Source: Ectothiorhodospiraceae bacterium (GTDB lineage: Bacteria; Pseudomonadota; Gammaproteobacteria; HK1). From it: a DNA stretch of 64,000 nucleotides. The stretch is from assembly GCA_024234875.1 (NCBI GenBank), contig JACKNM010000003.1, positions 488,001-552,000 of the forward strand, read 5' to 3'. Position numbers and translations under genes: made by a program. Shown piece after piece: positions 25,197 to 34,060 of this stretch. Positions within the stretch are counted from its first letter, which is position 1; each line of letters starts with the position of its first letter. The notes beneath the pieces are model-generated. The model had not been told where the DNA came from. It did not search any database and saw only the letters and a list, made by a program, of their open reading frames with translations.

Positions 25197-27284
25197 CTAC
25201 TCGGCCGCCTCGGGGATCTCGATGACCGGTGGCACCTCTTGCAGCTCTCGGAGCGGGATGTGGCAGGCGATCGCGTGCCCGTGGTCGGTCAGCTGCACCG
25301 CGGGGCGCTCGTCGTCGCAGATGGTGCCGACCTTGCGCGGGCAACGGGTGCTGAACGGGCAACCCGAGGGCGGATCGAGAACGCTCGGGAGATTGCCCTC
25401 CAGCACGATCTCGCGCTTGCGTACGTCCGGGTCCGCGATCGGGACCGCCGACAACAACGCCTCGGTGTAGGGGTGGTATGGCGGCTCGAAGATCTCGCGT
25501 GTGCGACCCCGCTCCATGATCTGGCCGAGGTACATGACCACGATCCGGTCCGCGAGATAGCGCACCACGCTCAGGTCGTGACTGATGAACAACAGCGTGG
25601 TCTCGTTCTCGCGCTGGATCTCGGTGAGCAGCTCGGTGACCGCGGCCGCGACCGACACGTCGAGTGCGGAGACCGGCTCGTCGGCGATCACCATCGACGG
25701 GTTGCCGGCGAAGGCCCGGGCGATCCCGATGCGCTGCTTCTGACCACCGGAGAGCTGGCGCGGGCGGCGATAGAAGAAGTCCCGCGGGAGCTTCACCGTG
25801 TCCAGGAGCTGGAAGACCCGCTGACGCACCAGCGCGGGGTCGGTCTCGACCCCGAACTTGCGGATCACCCGCGCGATCTGGGCACCGACGGTGTGGCTCG
25901 GATTCAGGGTGTCGAAGGGGTTCTGGAACACCATCTGCAACGCCCCGATCTGGCGTGCCGAGCGCTCGCGAACCGGAATCGAGCCGATGTCACGACCCTC
26001 GTGGCGAACCGCGCCGCCGGTGGCCGTCTCCAGGCCCATGAGCACCTTGGCGAAGGTGGACTTGCCGCAGCCCGACTCGCCGACGATGGCGACCGTCTCC
26101 CCGCGTCGCGCGTCGAAGTCGAGCGCCTCGTTGGCCTTGACCCAACGCACGCCCTGCCCCGAGACGAGCGCGGCCAGGGAGCGATCGCGCACCTCGTAGT
26201 ACTTCTGCATGTGCTCGACCTCGAGCACCGTGTCGCCGATGTCGATCGGCGCCTGTGGCGCGCCGTGACTCGATTCCGGGTCGTGCACGACCGATTGCCA
26301 GCGCACGCAGCGCACCCGATGGCTAGCCTCGTCGCCGACACCCTGCATCGACAGCACCCCCTGGTCACACTGACCGGATACGAAGTGGTCGCAGCGCGGC
26401 CCGAAGTTGCATCCGGCCGGACGCAGGTGTGGCAGCGGAAGCTGACCGGGAATGGGTCTGAGCGGCGCCGCGTTCTTGTCCGCGGTTGGAAGCGCGATGC
26501 ACCCGAACAAGCCGTGGGTGTAGGGGTGGCGCGGACGGTCGAACAGCGCGGCGATCGAGCCTTCCTCCACCACCTCGCCCGAGTACATGACGAACACCCG
26601 CGAGCACACCTCGAGGATCAATCCGAGATTGTGCGAGATGTAGATCTGCGAGGTGCCGTACTTCTCGCTCAGCTCGGCGATGAGCTTGGTGATCCCCGCC
26701 TCCACGGTGACGTCGAGCGCGGTGGTGGGCTCGTCGAGCAGCAGCAGCGCGGGGTTGGAGAGCAACGCCATCGCGATCACGACGCGCTGCTGCTGCCCGC
26801 CCGAGATCTGGTGTGGATACGCATCCATCACCCGCTCGGGATCCGGCAGGCGCACGTCGGTGAGGACCGAGAGCGCGCGCTCCCGGGCCTCGCCGAGCCC
26901 GATACCCTCGTGGGTCATCGGCACCTCGACGAGCTGCGCGCCGAGGGTGAGGCTCGGGTTGAGGGCGGCGAACGGCTCCTGGTAGATCATCGCGATCTCC
27001 GAGCCGCGCAACCGGCGCAGCGCGTCAGGTCCGAGCGTGGTCAGCTCCACGCCCTTGAACTTGATGCTCCCGCTCTTGATCGCGCCGTTGTGACCCATGT
27101 ATTGCATGATCGCCATGGCGACGGTCGACTTGCCGCATCCGGACTCGCCGACCAGGCCGATGCTCTCGCCCTTCTCCACGGTGAGGGAGAAGTCGATGAC
27201 GGCGGGGATCTCCCCGGCCCGGGTGTAGTAGGAGAGATTGAGATCGCGGATCTCGAGGACCGGCGCCGATTCGTCGAGCTGCAT
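25197..27284 (-). CDS. Oligopeptide-type ABC transporter ATPase, two fused ATP-binding domains
   Basis: A 695-residue fusion equivalent to DppD plus DppF. Domain 1 has Walker A GESGCGKST at 46-54, signature ISGGQQQR and Walker B LLLLDEPTTALD. Domain 2 repeats GESGCGKST, LSGGQKQR and VIADEPVSALD. Each ends with the cysteine-containing oligopeptide tail (FGPRCDHFVSGQC, CPFSTRCPRKVGTIC). It powers import by the permeases encoded at 27318 and 28237 with the binding protein at 29341. Gene order on the minus strand is binding protein, permease B, permease C, ATPase. Confidence 0.95.
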   Translation of the reverse strand: MQLDESAPVLEIRDLNLSYYTRAGEIPAVIDFSLTVEKGESIGLVGESGCGKSTVAMAIMQYMGHNGAIKSGSIKFKGVELTTLGPDALRRLRGSEIAMIYQEPFAALNPSLTLGAQLVEVPMTHEGIGLGEARERALSVLTDVRLPDPERVMDAYPHQISGGQQQRVVIAMALLSNPALLLLDEPTTALDVTVEAGITKLIAELSEKYGTSQIYISHNLGLILEVCSRVFVMYSGEVVEEGSIAALFDRPRHPYTHGLFGCIALPTADKNAAPLRPIPGQLPLPHLRPAGCNFGPRCDHFVSGQCDQGVLSMQGVGDEASHRVRCVRWQSVVHDPESSHGAPQAPIDIGDTVLEVEHMQKYYEVRDRSLAALVSGQGVRWVKANEALDFDARRGETVAIVGESGCGKSTFAKVLMGLETATGGAVRHEGRDIGSIPVRERSARQIGALQMVFQNPFDTLNPSHTVGAQIARVIRKFGVETDPALVRQRVFQLLDTVKLPRDFFYRRPRQLSGGQKQRIGIARAFAGNPSMVIADEPVSALDVSVAAAVTELLTEIQRENETTLLFISHDLSVVRYLADRIVVMYLGQIMERGRTREIFEPPYHPYTEALLSAVPIADPDVRKREIVLEGNLPSVLDPPSGCPFSTRCPRKVGTICDDERPAVQLTDHGHAIACHIPLRELQEVPPVIEIPEAAE

Positions 27285-27317
27285 GCGTGGTCTCCTGGGC
27301 CGAGGGCGCGGCCAGCG

Positions 27318-28226
27318 TCAGTCCCGTAGCGAGATCTCGCGCAGCCCGTCGGCCAGCAGGTTGAACCCGAGGATCAAGGACGAGATGGCGATGCAGGGAA
27401 AGACGACCATGTGCGGGAAGGCGAGTGCCATCGAGCGTGTCTCGTTGATCATCCCGCCCCAGTCCGGATCCGGTGGTGGGAGCCCGAGTCCGAGGAAGCC
27501 GAGCACACCGATGGTGATGGTCACGTAGCCGAGGCGAAGACAGGCGTCGACGATGAGCGGGCCGCGTGCGTTCGGCAGGATCTCGACCACCATGATCCAC
27601 CACGCAGGCTCGCCGCGGGTCTGCGCGGCGGCCACGTAGTCGCGATTCCTCAAGTCCAGGACCAGCCCGCGCACGATGCGCATGATCCCGGGACTGCTGG
27701 CGAAGATGATGGCGAACACGATGTTGGCGGCCGACGCGCCGAAGTGCGCGATGATGATGACGTAGAGGACGAGCACCGGGAACGACAGGATGATGTCCGC
27801 GAGCCGCGACAGGAGGTCGTCCACCCATCCGCGGTAGTAGCCGGCCGCGAGACCCATCAAGATGCCGACGAGGTACGCGCAGACGGTGGCGAACGGTGCA
27901 TGGACGAGGACCGTTCGCGAGCCCCAGATGAGACGCGACGCGATGTCGCGCCCGATGTGGTCGGTGCCGAGCAAGAACGTCCCGGCGGCAACGTCGGCGT
28001 TGCCCGGGAACACCGCGCCCGGCTTCTGGAACGGCATCAGCGTCGCATTCGGCTCGAACGGCGCAATGACCGGTGCGAGGATGGCGGTGACCATCCAGAA
28101 CAGGACCAGGGCCGCCCCGATCATCCCGATCCAACTCTCGCGCAACAGCGCGATTGCCCGTAGCGCGCGGAGCAACGCGCCGGAGCCAGCCGGGATCGTC
28201 TCGTCGCGAGTGGTCGCGTCACTCAT
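27318..28226 (-). CDS. Oligopeptide-type ABC transporter permease (DppC-like)
   Basis: A 302-residue inner-membrane permease. It has the N-terminal OppC-type helix with WIGMIGAALVLFWMVTAILA, the loop LLGTDHIGRDIASRLIWGSR and the coupling EAA-like loop in YVAAAQTRGEPAWWIMVVEI. The C-terminus GFNLLADGLREISLRD is typical. ATG 28226 gives the usual family length. It starts 10 nt after the stop of the DppB-like gene, so they are co-translated. Confidence 0.95.
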   Translation of the reverse strand: MSDATTRDETIPAGSGALLRALRAIALLRESWIGMIGAALVLFWMVTAILAPVIAPFEPNATLMPFQKPGAVFPGNADVAAGTFLLGTDHIGRDIASRLIWGSRTVLVHAPFATVCAYLVGILMGLAAGYYRGWVDDLLSRLADIILSFPVLVLYVIIIAHFGASAANIVFAIIFASSPGIMRIVRGLVLDLRNRDYVAAAQTRGEPAWWIMVVEILPNARGPLIVDACLRLGYVTITIGVLGFLGLGLPPPDPDWGGMINETRSMALAFPHMVVFPCIAISSLILGFNLLADGLREISLRD

Positions 28227-28236
28227 GTCGAATGCC

Positions 28237-29169
28237 TCAAGTGAAGCGGATGCGCGGATTGAGATAGGTGTAGCCGACGTCGGCAATGGTCTGGGTGGCG
28301 ACGGCCACGAACACCGCGACCATGGCGCAGGCCTCGATCAGGAAGATGTCCTGGTTGAGCGAGGCCTCCAGCAGCAACGCCCCGAATCCCTTGTAGGCGA
28401 AGAAGAACTCCACCACGATGACACCGGACAGCAGCCAGTTGACCTGCAGCATGATCACGGTGAACGGGGCGATCAGCGCGTTGCGCAGGGCGTGCTTGAG
28501 GATCACCGTGCGGTAGGGGAGTCCCTTGAGGATCGCGGTGCGGATGTACGGGGTGGTCATCACCTCGGCCATGGAGGCGCGCGTCATTCGCGCCACGTAT
28601 CCGAAGTCGTAGAGCACCAGAACCATCACCGGCAGCGCCAGCTCGCGGAAGGAGAAGCCGTCCGACATCGAGCTGGTGCCCGGAAACAGCTTGAGCCAGA
28701 AGACGAAGATCGCGGACAGGAATACCGCGCTCGCGAACTCGGGCACCGAGGTGGTGACGATGCCGGTGATCGATATGCTGCGGTCGAGAAGCGACCCCTC
28801 CCGCATCCCGGCCAGAACCCCCAGCACCAGAGACAGGGGAATCATCACCGCGAAGACCCAGAATCCGAGGATCGCGGTGTTCCACAGCCGCGGCCAGAGC
28901 ACCTCGCCGACCGGCGTCTTGAACCGGATGGAATCCCCGAAGTCACCGCGTGCCGCGTTGGCGAGCCAGCGCAGGTAGCGCTCGCCGAGTGGGTCGCGGT
29001 AGCCGTTGCGCTCCAGCCAGAGCTCGCGTTGCTCGGCCGAGGAGTAGGGACCGAGGACCTTGGTGGCGACGCCGTCGACGTCGATCTCGAGCAGCACGAA
29101 CAGCAACGCCGACACGACGATCATCGTGATCACCATGAACGCCAGCCGTTTGGTGAGGAACACGAGCAC
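28237..29169 (-). CDS. Oligopeptide-type ABC transporter permease (DppB-like)
   Basis: A 310-residue inner-membrane permease with the DppB N-terminus (MLVFLTKRLAFMVITMIVVS), the periplasmic W-L-ANAARGDFGDSIRF segment and the coupling loop RTAILKGLPYRTVILKHALR that contacts the ATPase. Together with the DppC-like protein it forms the membrane channel for peptides or similar solutes. Confidence 0.95.
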   Translation of the reverse strand: MLVFLTKRLAFMVITMIVVSALLFVLLEIDVDGVATKVLGPYSSAEQRELWLERNGYRDPLGERYLRWLANAARGDFGDSIRFKTPVGEVLWPRLWNTAILGFWVFAVMIPLSLVLGVLAGMREGSLLDRSISITGIVTTSVPEFASAVFLSAIFVFWLKLFPGTSSMSDGFSFRELALPVMVLVLYDFGYVARMTRASMAEVMTTPYIRTAILKGLPYRTVILKHALRNALIAPFTVIMLQVNWLLSGVIVVEFFFAYKGFGALLLEASLNQDIFLIEACAMVAVFVAVATQTIADVGYTYLNPRIRFT

Positions 29170-29340
29170 GTTCAGACTCCCGGAGGGCGTGGCGAGCGCG
29201 CGTGCTCGGCAGCCGGAGGGTCAGGGGACAGGTCGCCTCGTGGCCGAGGTGGACCCGGCTGACCGGCGGGCACGGGGGCGCCGCGCGGGCACCGCGGTGG
29301 CGACGATCTTGGTGGTCGCCGCCACCGCGGCGCGGACTGC

Positions 29341-31029
29341 TCAGCCGACCGCGACGTCGTCGAGCTGGTGGTAGATGGTCGGATGCATCTTGAAGTTGTG
29401 GAGTCGGTTGCTGCCGGCCGCGAACACCGAGCGCCAGAGTGGCTGCACGATGACCGCGTCGTCCTGCAGGATCTTCTCGACCTTCTCCATCTTCTTCTTG
29501 CGCTCGGCGACCTCGAGCGTGGCCCCGGCATCGTCGAGCGCCGCGTCGAACTCCGGGTTCGAGTAGTTGCTCTCGTTCCACGGCACGCCCGAGCGATAGC
29601 CGAGGTTGAGCACCATGGTGCCGAGCGGGCGGTGGGTCCAACCGGTCATCCCGAAGGGAGTCTTGTCCCACACCTCCCAGTACTGACTGCCTGGCATGAC
29701 GTTGATCTTCACGTCGATCCCCGCTGCCTTCCACATCTCGACCATGGCCTGGACCGCGTCGACCTCCCATCTGGCGTCGTTGTTGGTGTCGATCGAGAGC
29801 TGGATCCCGTTCGGGTGCCCGGCCTCGGCCAGCAGTGCCTTCGCCTTGTCGATGTCCTGCTTCATCCTCGGCAGCGCGAAGTACTCGGGGTGGATCGGGG
29901 CGACATGGTGGTCCTCGGCCACCGCGCCCTTGCCGCGGTAGGCGAGCTCGAGCACGCGCTGATGGTCGACGGCCGCCTGCAGCGCCTGGCGAACCAGCTT
30001 GTTGTCGAACGGCTTCTCGGTCACCCGCATCCGCGCGACGCCGGTCTGCGCCGTCACCGCCTCGAAGAGCTGCGCGTTCGGCAGGGCCGCGATGACGTCG
30101 AGCTGGTCGACGTAGATCTCGTAGATGAGATCGACCTGACCGGACGCCAATGCACCGACCGCGGCGGCGCGCTCGTCGCCGTGGTCGATGTACTGGATCT
30201 CGTCGAGGCTCACGTCGCCGCGCCAGTAACCCTGACGCTTGCGCAGCACGGCCTTCTCGCCGACGCCGAAGCTGACGAGCTCGTAAGGCCCGGTGCCGAT
30301 CGGATTCTTCGACAGGTTGGCGCCGGTCTCGGCGAAGCTGCGGTGCACGATCGCGGTCGGGTAATTGTAGAAGTTCTCCGGGATCGCGAGCTCGGCACGG
30401 TTCAGGTTCAACCGCACCGTGTGCGCGTCGATCTTCTCCACCGCGCCGGGGGTCATCGACTTCTTGCCGTCGGACTCGGTGACCATCGACGAGAACAGGC
30501 CGATGTTCGACGAGCCGGTCGACGGGTCGAGCCAGCGCTCGAGGTTGAACACCACGTCGTCGGCGCCGAACTCGTCACCGTTCGACCACTTGATGCCCTT
30601 GCGCAGGTGGAAGGTCCAGGTCTTGAGATCCTCGGAAGCCTCCCATCGCTCGGCGAGGTAGGGGCGGGTGATGTTGTCGGGACCGGTGATCGTCAGGTAC
30701 TCGACGATTTGACGCGAGACGTTGGACTTGGGGATCCAGTCGAAGGTCGACGGATCCGTCATCTCCTGTACCCGCATCGAGCACTTCAGCGTGCCGCCGC
30801 GCATCCCGGCCGCCCGCGCTTGCGGGATCAGGGGCTGTCCGATGATGCGACCGGCCAGTGCGTAGGCGGTGGTCGCGGAGACCCCGAGCAGGGTCGCGGT
30901 GCGCAGGAACTCGCGGCGGGTGACGTTGCCCTTGCGTAGCTCCTCGGCGAGCTCCGGGACGTAGGGGTGGGGATGGTCGTGCGCACGGGCGCGGCGCACG
31001 AAGTGGAATCGGGTCTTCTTCGAAGACAT
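29341..31029 (-). CDS. Oligopeptide-type ABC transporter substrate-binding protein, Tat-exported
   Basis: A 562-residue SBP family 5 protein. The N-terminus has a twin-arginine signal (TRREFLRTATLLGVSATTAY, RR at 38-39) after an unusually long 36-residue lead. Family phrases: LAERWEASEDLKTWTFHLRK, NPIGTGPYELVSFGVGEKAV and VRQALQAAVDHQRVLELAYR. The ligand may be a peptide or another small solute; it is not predictable by eye. GAGGAGGA sits five bases before ATG 31029, so the open frame upstream of this is not used. The gene heads the transporter operon. Confidence 0.93.
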   Translation of the reverse strand: MSSKKTRFHFVRRARAHDHPHPYVPELAEELRKGNVTRREFLRTATLLGVSATTAYALAGRIIGQPLIPQARAAGMRGGTLKCSMRVQEMTDPSTFDWIPKSNVSRQIVEYLTITGPDNITRPYLAERWEASEDLKTWTFHLRKGIKWSNGDEFGADDVVFNLERWLDPSTGSSNIGLFSSMVTESDGKKSMTPGAVEKIDAHTVRLNLNRAELAIPENFYNYPTAIVHRSFAETGANLSKNPIGTGPYELVSFGVGEKAVLRKRQGYWRGDVSLDEIQYIDHGDERAAAVGALASGQVDLIYEIYVDQLDVIAALPNAQLFEAVTAQTGVARMRVTEKPFDNKLVRQALQAAVDHQRVLELAYRGKGAVAEDHHVAPIHPEYFALPRMKQDIDKAKALLAEAGHPNGIQLSIDTNNDARWEVDAVQAMVEMWKAAGIDVKINVMPGSQYWEVWDKTPFGMTGWTHRPLGTMVLNLGYRSGVPWNESNYSNPEFDAALDDAGATLEVAERKKKMEKVEKILQDDAVIVQPLWRSVFAAGSNRLHNFKMHPTIYHQLDDVAVG

Positions 31030-31441
31030 GCCCGTCCTCCTCGTGAGACTTGCGAAACGCGGGTGCCGGGCTCGCCGGGCGAGCGTGCACTCGCAGCGCA
31101 CCGGTCGACCGCGTGGCGCGACGTTCCGGCTCGCCAGGGGCAAGGCGCGAGATGCGCATTGCAGGGATGTCAGGGGCTCGACCCCTCGGACTCGAGCGAT
31201 TGCCTCCCTTCTGGTCGGGGCACCATAGCCCATCGAAAAATGCACTGCAAACCACGTGCCGGCGTCGAATCCGCCGCGCGAGCCGATCGCGCCGCCGTCG
31301 TCGGGCGTCGCAGTTGTGCTGGATCAGCGCATGGACGCTTGCACGATCGGAGACTGGAACCTCCGGCCGGTGTCGGACTCCAATCTCTCGATTCGGCGCT
31401 CGGACGAGCGGCCGGCACCACGGTCACGGCGAGGAATGGGC
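31030..31441. other. Gene-free divergent region
   Basis: A 412-bp gap between the divergent ABC operon and the lipoprotein gene. I see no convincing gene or RNA. Minus-strand translation of 31130-31245 yields an R-V-R-G-V-E-P-L-T-S phrase, a string often met in spurious predicted proteins, so a degenerate intergenic repeat is possible. An AT-richer patch (ATCGAAAAATGCACTGCAAA, about 31231-31250) could hold a promoter. Confidence 0.5.
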
Positions 31442-32038
31442 ATGAGAACAGTCAAGCTCGGCTGGCGGTCGGCGACATTGGCGGGCCTCGGTCTCGTCCT
31501 CGGTGGCTGCGCGACGTCGACCGCGCTCGTGCCGCCCTGCTGTTACGAGGGTCCGTTCGCCATGGCGCGCCTCAGCGAGGTCAGCGTCGTCACCGAGGAC
31601 GGGCGCCGCCTGCGCGCGGAGGAGGCGTTGGCCGGTCTGCATGTCGGTGACGGGGTGCTCAATCGTTCGTTGCCGTTGCGCAAGGTCGATATTCCCCAGG
31701 TCGTGCAGCAGCAGCTCCAGCGAGTGTTTCCGCTCTACGATGCGAACGCGAACGGCGTGTTGGAGGAGCCGGAGCTGACGGCGCTCTACGTCGTGGAGGC
31801 CGCGCGCGGGGTCGGGGTGGCGGGTGATCGGCTGGAGGTCGGGGGCAAGCCGGCGCCCGCGCTGGTGCTCGCGTCGGCGGACATCGGTGGCCTGGTCTCG
31901 TGGGTCGAGGCGCGCCGCGCGCAGATGACCCCGCAGGGGCGGGCGCTGTTCGAGGAGCTCGAGATGCTGGGGCGCGATCTCCGCGTCCGTGGCGTCGACA
32001 ACGCCGATCGCGAGCGGCGGGTGTTCCCCGAGCCCTGA
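31442..32038 (+). CDS. EF-hand-like lipoprotein
   Basis: A 198-residue lipoprotein. The signal peptide ends in the lipobox LVLGGC, so the mature protein starts at that cysteine and is anchored in a membrane. One canonical EF-hand loop is present, DANANGVLEEPE, with calcium ligands at positions 1, 3, 5, 9 and 12, preceded by the helix PQVVQQQLQRVFPLY. A calcium-binding surface or periplasmic role is likely; nothing more specific can be said. ATG 31442 is used because GAGGA is six bases upstream. It is convergent with the anti-sigma gene, 10 nt from its stop. Confidence 0.78.
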   Translation: MRTVKLGWRSATLAGLGLVLGGCATSTALVPPCCYEGPFAMARLSEVSVVTEDGRRLRAEEALAGLHVGDGVLNRSLPLRKVDIPQVVQQQLQRVFPLYDANANGVLEEPELTALYVVEAARGVGVAGDRLEVGGKPAPALVLASADIGGLVSWVEARRAQMTPQGRALFEELEMLGRDLRVRGVDNADRERRVFPEP

Positions 32039-32048
32039 GCTCGGTCGC

Positions 32049-32822
32049 TCAGGGATTCAGGCCGGCGTAGACCAGCTCCGCGATGGGGAGCAGCGCCTCG
32101 CGCGACATCTTCCCCGTCAGGGCGTAGGCGAGCGGACCATCGACCCAGTAGAAGACGCTGAACTCGCCTTCCTCGGCGAAGCGGAAGGCCGTCGCCTCCC
32201 GCGAACCGGGGTTGTGGCGAATGAACAGCGTCAGCCGGTTACCGCCCCGCTCCTCGTACATGAACTGGGCCGCCGGCCCGGGGCCGGCCGGCAGGAGTCG
32301 CCCACCGACGAGCTGCCAGCCGGAGGCCGCCAGGCTCGGCGCGCGCAGCGGCGAGCCGAGGCGCTTCGACAGCCACGCCACCAGGTGTTGCTCCTGATCC
32401 GCGGTGACCTCCACCGGGTGGCGGACCTCGGGGAGGTACACGGTGTGGGCGAACGCCGCCGGGCGCACCAGCTCGCTCTCGAGCGTCGGCCGGGTGGCGA
32501 CGTGATCGCGCACCACCCAGCCGGCGACGCCACCGACCAGCAGCAGCGCCACCGCGGCGGCGATCCGCCGCAGCCCGGGCGAGACCGCGCCCCGCGGACG
32601 GGCCTGAGTGAGGCGATCCGGGACGGGCTCGCGCAACACGTGCGCGTACGCCGCCCGCAGCCGCTCGTTCGCGCGTCGCTGGCGGGCGAGCGCCGCAGCC
32701 CGCTCCGGCTGCTCGGCGAGCCACGCCTCGACCACCGCGCGCCGCTCGGGCTCCAGCCGATCGTCCACCCAGGCCTGGAGGTCGGCGTCGCGGATCGGGC
32801 CGGGTTGCATCCGACTGCTCAC
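32049..32822 (-). CDS. Transmembrane anti-sigma factor
   Basis: A 257-residue membrane protein. The N-terminal cytoplasmic part (residues 1-85) is helical: DLQAWVDDRLEPERRAVVEA and AALARQRRANERLRAAYAHV, like zinc-free anti-sigma domains. One membrane helix (IAAAVALLLVGGVAGWVV) leads to a periplasmic domain of about 150 residues. It should hold the ECF sigma factor inactive until a signal arrives. Its GTG start at 32822 overlaps the sigma stop; ATG 32810 is an alternative. Confidence 0.85.
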   Translation of the reverse strand: MSSRMQPGPIRDADLQAWVDDRLEPERRAVVEAWLAEQPERAAALARQRRANERLRAAYAHVLREPVPDRLTQARPRGAVSPGLRRIAAAVALLLVGGVAGWVVRDHVATRPTLESELVRPAAFAHTVYLPEVRHPVEVTADQEQHLVAWLSKRLGSPLRAPSLAASGWQLVGGRLLPAGPGPAAQFMYEERGGNRLTLFIRHNPGSREATAFRFAEEGEFSVFYWVDGPLAYALTGKMSREALLPIAELVYAGLNP

Positions 32823-33328
32823 TTGACTCTCCGCAGCCCGCGACCGGGCCCGTCCTCGAGCACCTCGGCGAGCCGTGCGCGTCCCCGCGCCAGACGCGAC
32901 ATCACGGTGCCGACCGGGATGCCGAGGGCATCGGCGGCCTCTTGATAGGTGAGTTGCTCGACCGCGACCAGCAGCAGGACCTCGCGGTGCTCGGGGGTGA
33001 GCTGGGCGAGGGCGCGGTCGATGTCACGCAGCTCCATCGCCGCCAGCCCGTCGCCGTCGGCCGATTCCTGTTGCGCCAGCGTGGCGTCGTCGAGTGACCG
33101 CAGTCCTCCCTTGTTGCGGCGCAGATCGTTGACGAACAGGTTGTGCATGATGGTGAACAGCCATGCCCGGATGTTCGTGCCCGGCTTCCACAGCCGGGTC
33201 CGCCCCAGTGCGCGCTCCAGGCAATCCTGCACCAGGTCGTCGGCGCGTGACTGGTCTCCGGTCAAGGCTCGCGCATAACGGCGCAGGCGCGGGATCTGCT
33301 CGACGATGAGACCGCGGACCGGGGTCAT
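32819..33328 (-). CDS. ECF-type RNA polymerase sigma factor
   Basis: A 169-residue sigma-70-like factor. Region 2 reads YARALTGDQSRADDLVQDCL and ends RAWLFTIMHNLFVNDLRR; region 4 reads LAQLTPEHREVLLLVAVEQL and YQEAADALGIPVGTVMSRLA. It would direct polymerase to stress promoters. It is co-transcribed with its anti-sigma partner through an overlapping start/stop. ATG 33328 is used since residues before it lack sigma features. Confidence 0.93.
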   Translation of the reverse strand: MTPVRGLIVEQIPRLRRYARALTGDQSRADDLVQDCLERALGRTRLWKPGTNIRAWLFTIMHNLFVNDLRRNKGGLRSLDDATLAQQESADGDGLAAMELRDIDRALAQLTPEHREVLLLVAVEQLTYQEAADALGIPVGTVMSRLARGRARLAEVLEDGPGRGLRRVK

Positions 33329-33603
33329 CGCCCGGGCGTCCGTGGCCGGTGCCCGGTGGCACCCGGCTCGCGGTGGAACGAATCGTCGATGAGACCGCGC
33401 AACGCCAGCTCCTCGCCGTGCCTCACCGCGTCCTGAATGCCGGTGAGGGTGCCCTCGTGTCGGTAAACACCACCGGCTCGCGCTTATTCCCCGCTGCGGG
33501 GGACGACGCCGCAGCGGTGCCGCGGTGTGCTTTGTCACTGCGCTCGGTCCGGCGTGTGCCTAGTCTCGCGGCCATGGTCGAGCGGACGCGCGAGGGGACG
33601 GAC

Positions 33604-34053
33604 ATGGGCGGCTCGGTGCTCATACTCGGTCGGCTGCGGATGTCGTGGGCGGGCGCACGGCGGTTGGGCGCGCGAGCGATCGCGGACGAGGCGGTCCTCG
33701 ACGCGGCCTGGGTCGACACCGAGGGTGGGCCGTGCCTGTGGGCGGAGGGCGAGGCGGGTCCCCTGTGCCTGGTGCTGCGCTCGGCGCCCGAGCATCCGGG
33801 CGGCGTCGAGGACATCGACGACGACGCCGCGAGCGGCGACACGCGGGTGGCCGTGCGCGTACGTGCCCGGCGCCACGATGCCGCCCGTCGATGCGCGGTG
33901 GCGCCGGTGCGCGCGAGGCTCGACGTGCAGTCGGTCTGGATCGAGGGCGACGGGGCGGCGCTCGAGCGCATCGGGCGTGGTTGGACGAGCCGCCTGGCCG
34001 AGCGCGCGGCGCTCGCGATACCCTCGGCGCCGGCCCGGCCGCGACCCCGGTAG
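33604..34053 (+). CDS. Hypothetical protein, no recognised domain
   Basis: A 149-residue frame from ATG 33604, with GAGGGG six bases upstream; ATG 33574 is an in-frame alternative. The sequence has coding-like composition (acidic run GGVEDIDDDAASGDTRVAV, then RLDVQSVWIEGDGAALERIG) but no known motif, signal peptide or membrane segment. It is convergent with the oxidoreductase at 34061, stopping 7 nt from it. The 275-nt gap before it (33329-33603) holds no gene that I can support. Confidence 0.5.
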   Translation: MGGSVLILGRLRMSWAGARRLGARAIADEAVLDAAWVDTEGGPCLWAEGEAGPLCLVLRSAPEHPGGVEDIDDDAASGDTRVAVRVRARRHDAARRCAVAPVRARLDVQSVWIEGDGAALERIGRGWTSRLAERAALAIPSAPARPRPR

Positions 34054-34060
34054 CAGGCCC

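Noticed and set aside
24489..27329. A 946-codon plus-strand frame opposite the ABC ATPase
   Set aside because: Antisense to a clear fused ATPase with all motifs; composition has no protein-family signal.
29218..29240. GGGGACAGG near 29224 as another palindromic repeat copy
   Set aside because: Only one arm is present; no matching GTCCC arm follows.
31142..31226. A possible tRNA-like fold in the gap (GGGGCTCGACCCCT region)
   Set aside because: No cloverleaf, anticodon arm or T-loop consensus could be built on either strand.
31130..31245. N-terminal extension of the binding-protein gene
   Set aside because: A strong ribosome site and the Tat signal begin at 31029; the upstream residues resemble a known spurious phrase.
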